DNA of 64,000 nucleotides, from contig JAOASL010000008.1 of NCBI GenBank assembly GCA_030158675.1, forward strand, positions 1 to 64,000. The letters are read 5' to 3'. A program made the translations under genes and the position numbers. This document shows positions 63,881 to 64,000 of this stretch, piece by piece; position 1 is the first letter of the stretch, and each line of letters opens with the position of its first letter. Origin of the DNA: Burkholderiaceae bacterium (lineage in GTDB: Bacteria > Pseudomonadota > Gammaproteobacteria > Burkholderiales > Burkholderiaceae_D). Below the pieces are notes generated by a model. That model saw only the letters and a list, made by a program, of their open reading frames with translations. It ran no database searches and was not told the origin of the DNA.

Positions 63881-64000
63881 TTACAGCAGCACGAGATTGT
63901 CGCGGTGGATCAGCTCTTCCTCGTCGATGTGACCGAGAATGGCGGCGATCTCCGATGAGGGCCGACGCAGGATACGGCGCACCTCGGCGCTCGCATAATT
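63881..64000 (-). CDS. proB: Glutamate 5-kinase, C-terminal end only
   Basis: The last 39 codons of a gene running off the window edge, stop TAA at 63881. The visible peptide [23 protein letters not shown] then [13 protein letters not shown] is the typical end of the ProB PUA domain. ProB makes glutamyl 5-phosphate for proline synthesis; the proB-CNP1-rppH neighbourhood is familiar in Burkholderiales (recalled). Confidence 0.85.
   Translation of the reverse strand, partial: NYASAEVRRILRRPSSEIAAILGHIDEEELIHRDNLVLL

Overview
The window is 64 kb of chromosome from a high-GC betaproteobacterium. Gene content and order point to Burkholderiales, probably Oxalobacteraceae (Herminiimonas, Noviherbaspirillum, Massilia and relatives). 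The pointers are the pcm/rhodanese/tolC/waaA neighbourhood, a yqgE-ruvX-pyrR-pyrB-pyrC' run, a hemL/thiD/rubredoxin/pilGHIJ-chpA block, a Lys/Ala-rich H1-like protein beside YggT, and an H1-SWIB fusion. This placement comes from remembered synteny, not from a search. I saw no rRNA, tRNA, insertion sequence, prophage or CRISPR array; this is mainly core chromosome.

Layout. (1) 1-8.5 kb: end of pcm, a rhodanese, a TolC-type porin, then a complete tripartite RND pump (acrA-acrB-oprM type) closed by a terminator. (2) 8.6-14.6 kb, minus: a tight six-gene envelope operon rfbBACD, phosphomannomutase, waaA (dTDP-rhamnose, hexose phosphates, Kdo transfer). (3) 14.7-20.1 kb: apaH facing a minus-strand run yqgE, ruvX, pyrR, pyrB, a non-catalytic dihydroorotase-like pyrC' and plsC. 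(4) 20.2-22.9 kb: photolyase and a patatin-like lipase. (5) 23-31.1 kb, minus: the type IV pilus chemosensory system pilG, pilH, pilI, pilJ, chpA. (6) 31.4-33.8 kb: rubredoxin, a degenerate ThiD-like protein, hemL. (7) 33.8-41.6 kb, minus: corA, then an operon mpl, yqiA, RNase II-like, TonB-like, aroE, mtgA whose five junctions are four-base gaps or overlaps. (8) 41.7-48.3 kb, plus: an uncharacterised protein, tlpA, aroQ, accB, accC, prmA, a zinc-ribbon protein, a PfkB kinase. (9) 48.3-54.6 kb, minus: yggT, an H1-like repeat protein, a hairpin-rich gap, nrdB, and nrdA with a clear NrdR-type promoter. (10) 54.6-57.4 kb, minus: ampD, a receiver-less sigma-54 activator where pilS-pilR would be expected, a PP0621-type protein, a CcsA-like protein. 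(11) 57.5-64 kb: ffh, the H1-SWIB fusion, a TPR protein, lytic transglycosylase, proS, rppH, a CNP1-like protein and the end of proB.

Most worth following up: the REC-less PilR-like activator with no adjacent PilS; the ThiD-like protein that has lost its catalytic motifs; the cluster of long perfect or near-perfect inverted repeats upstream of the H1-like gene; a perfect 14-bp stem between accB and accC; and the competing hairpins in the corA leader. Start sites have been moved wherever homology, a ribosome site or stop/start overlap argued for it.
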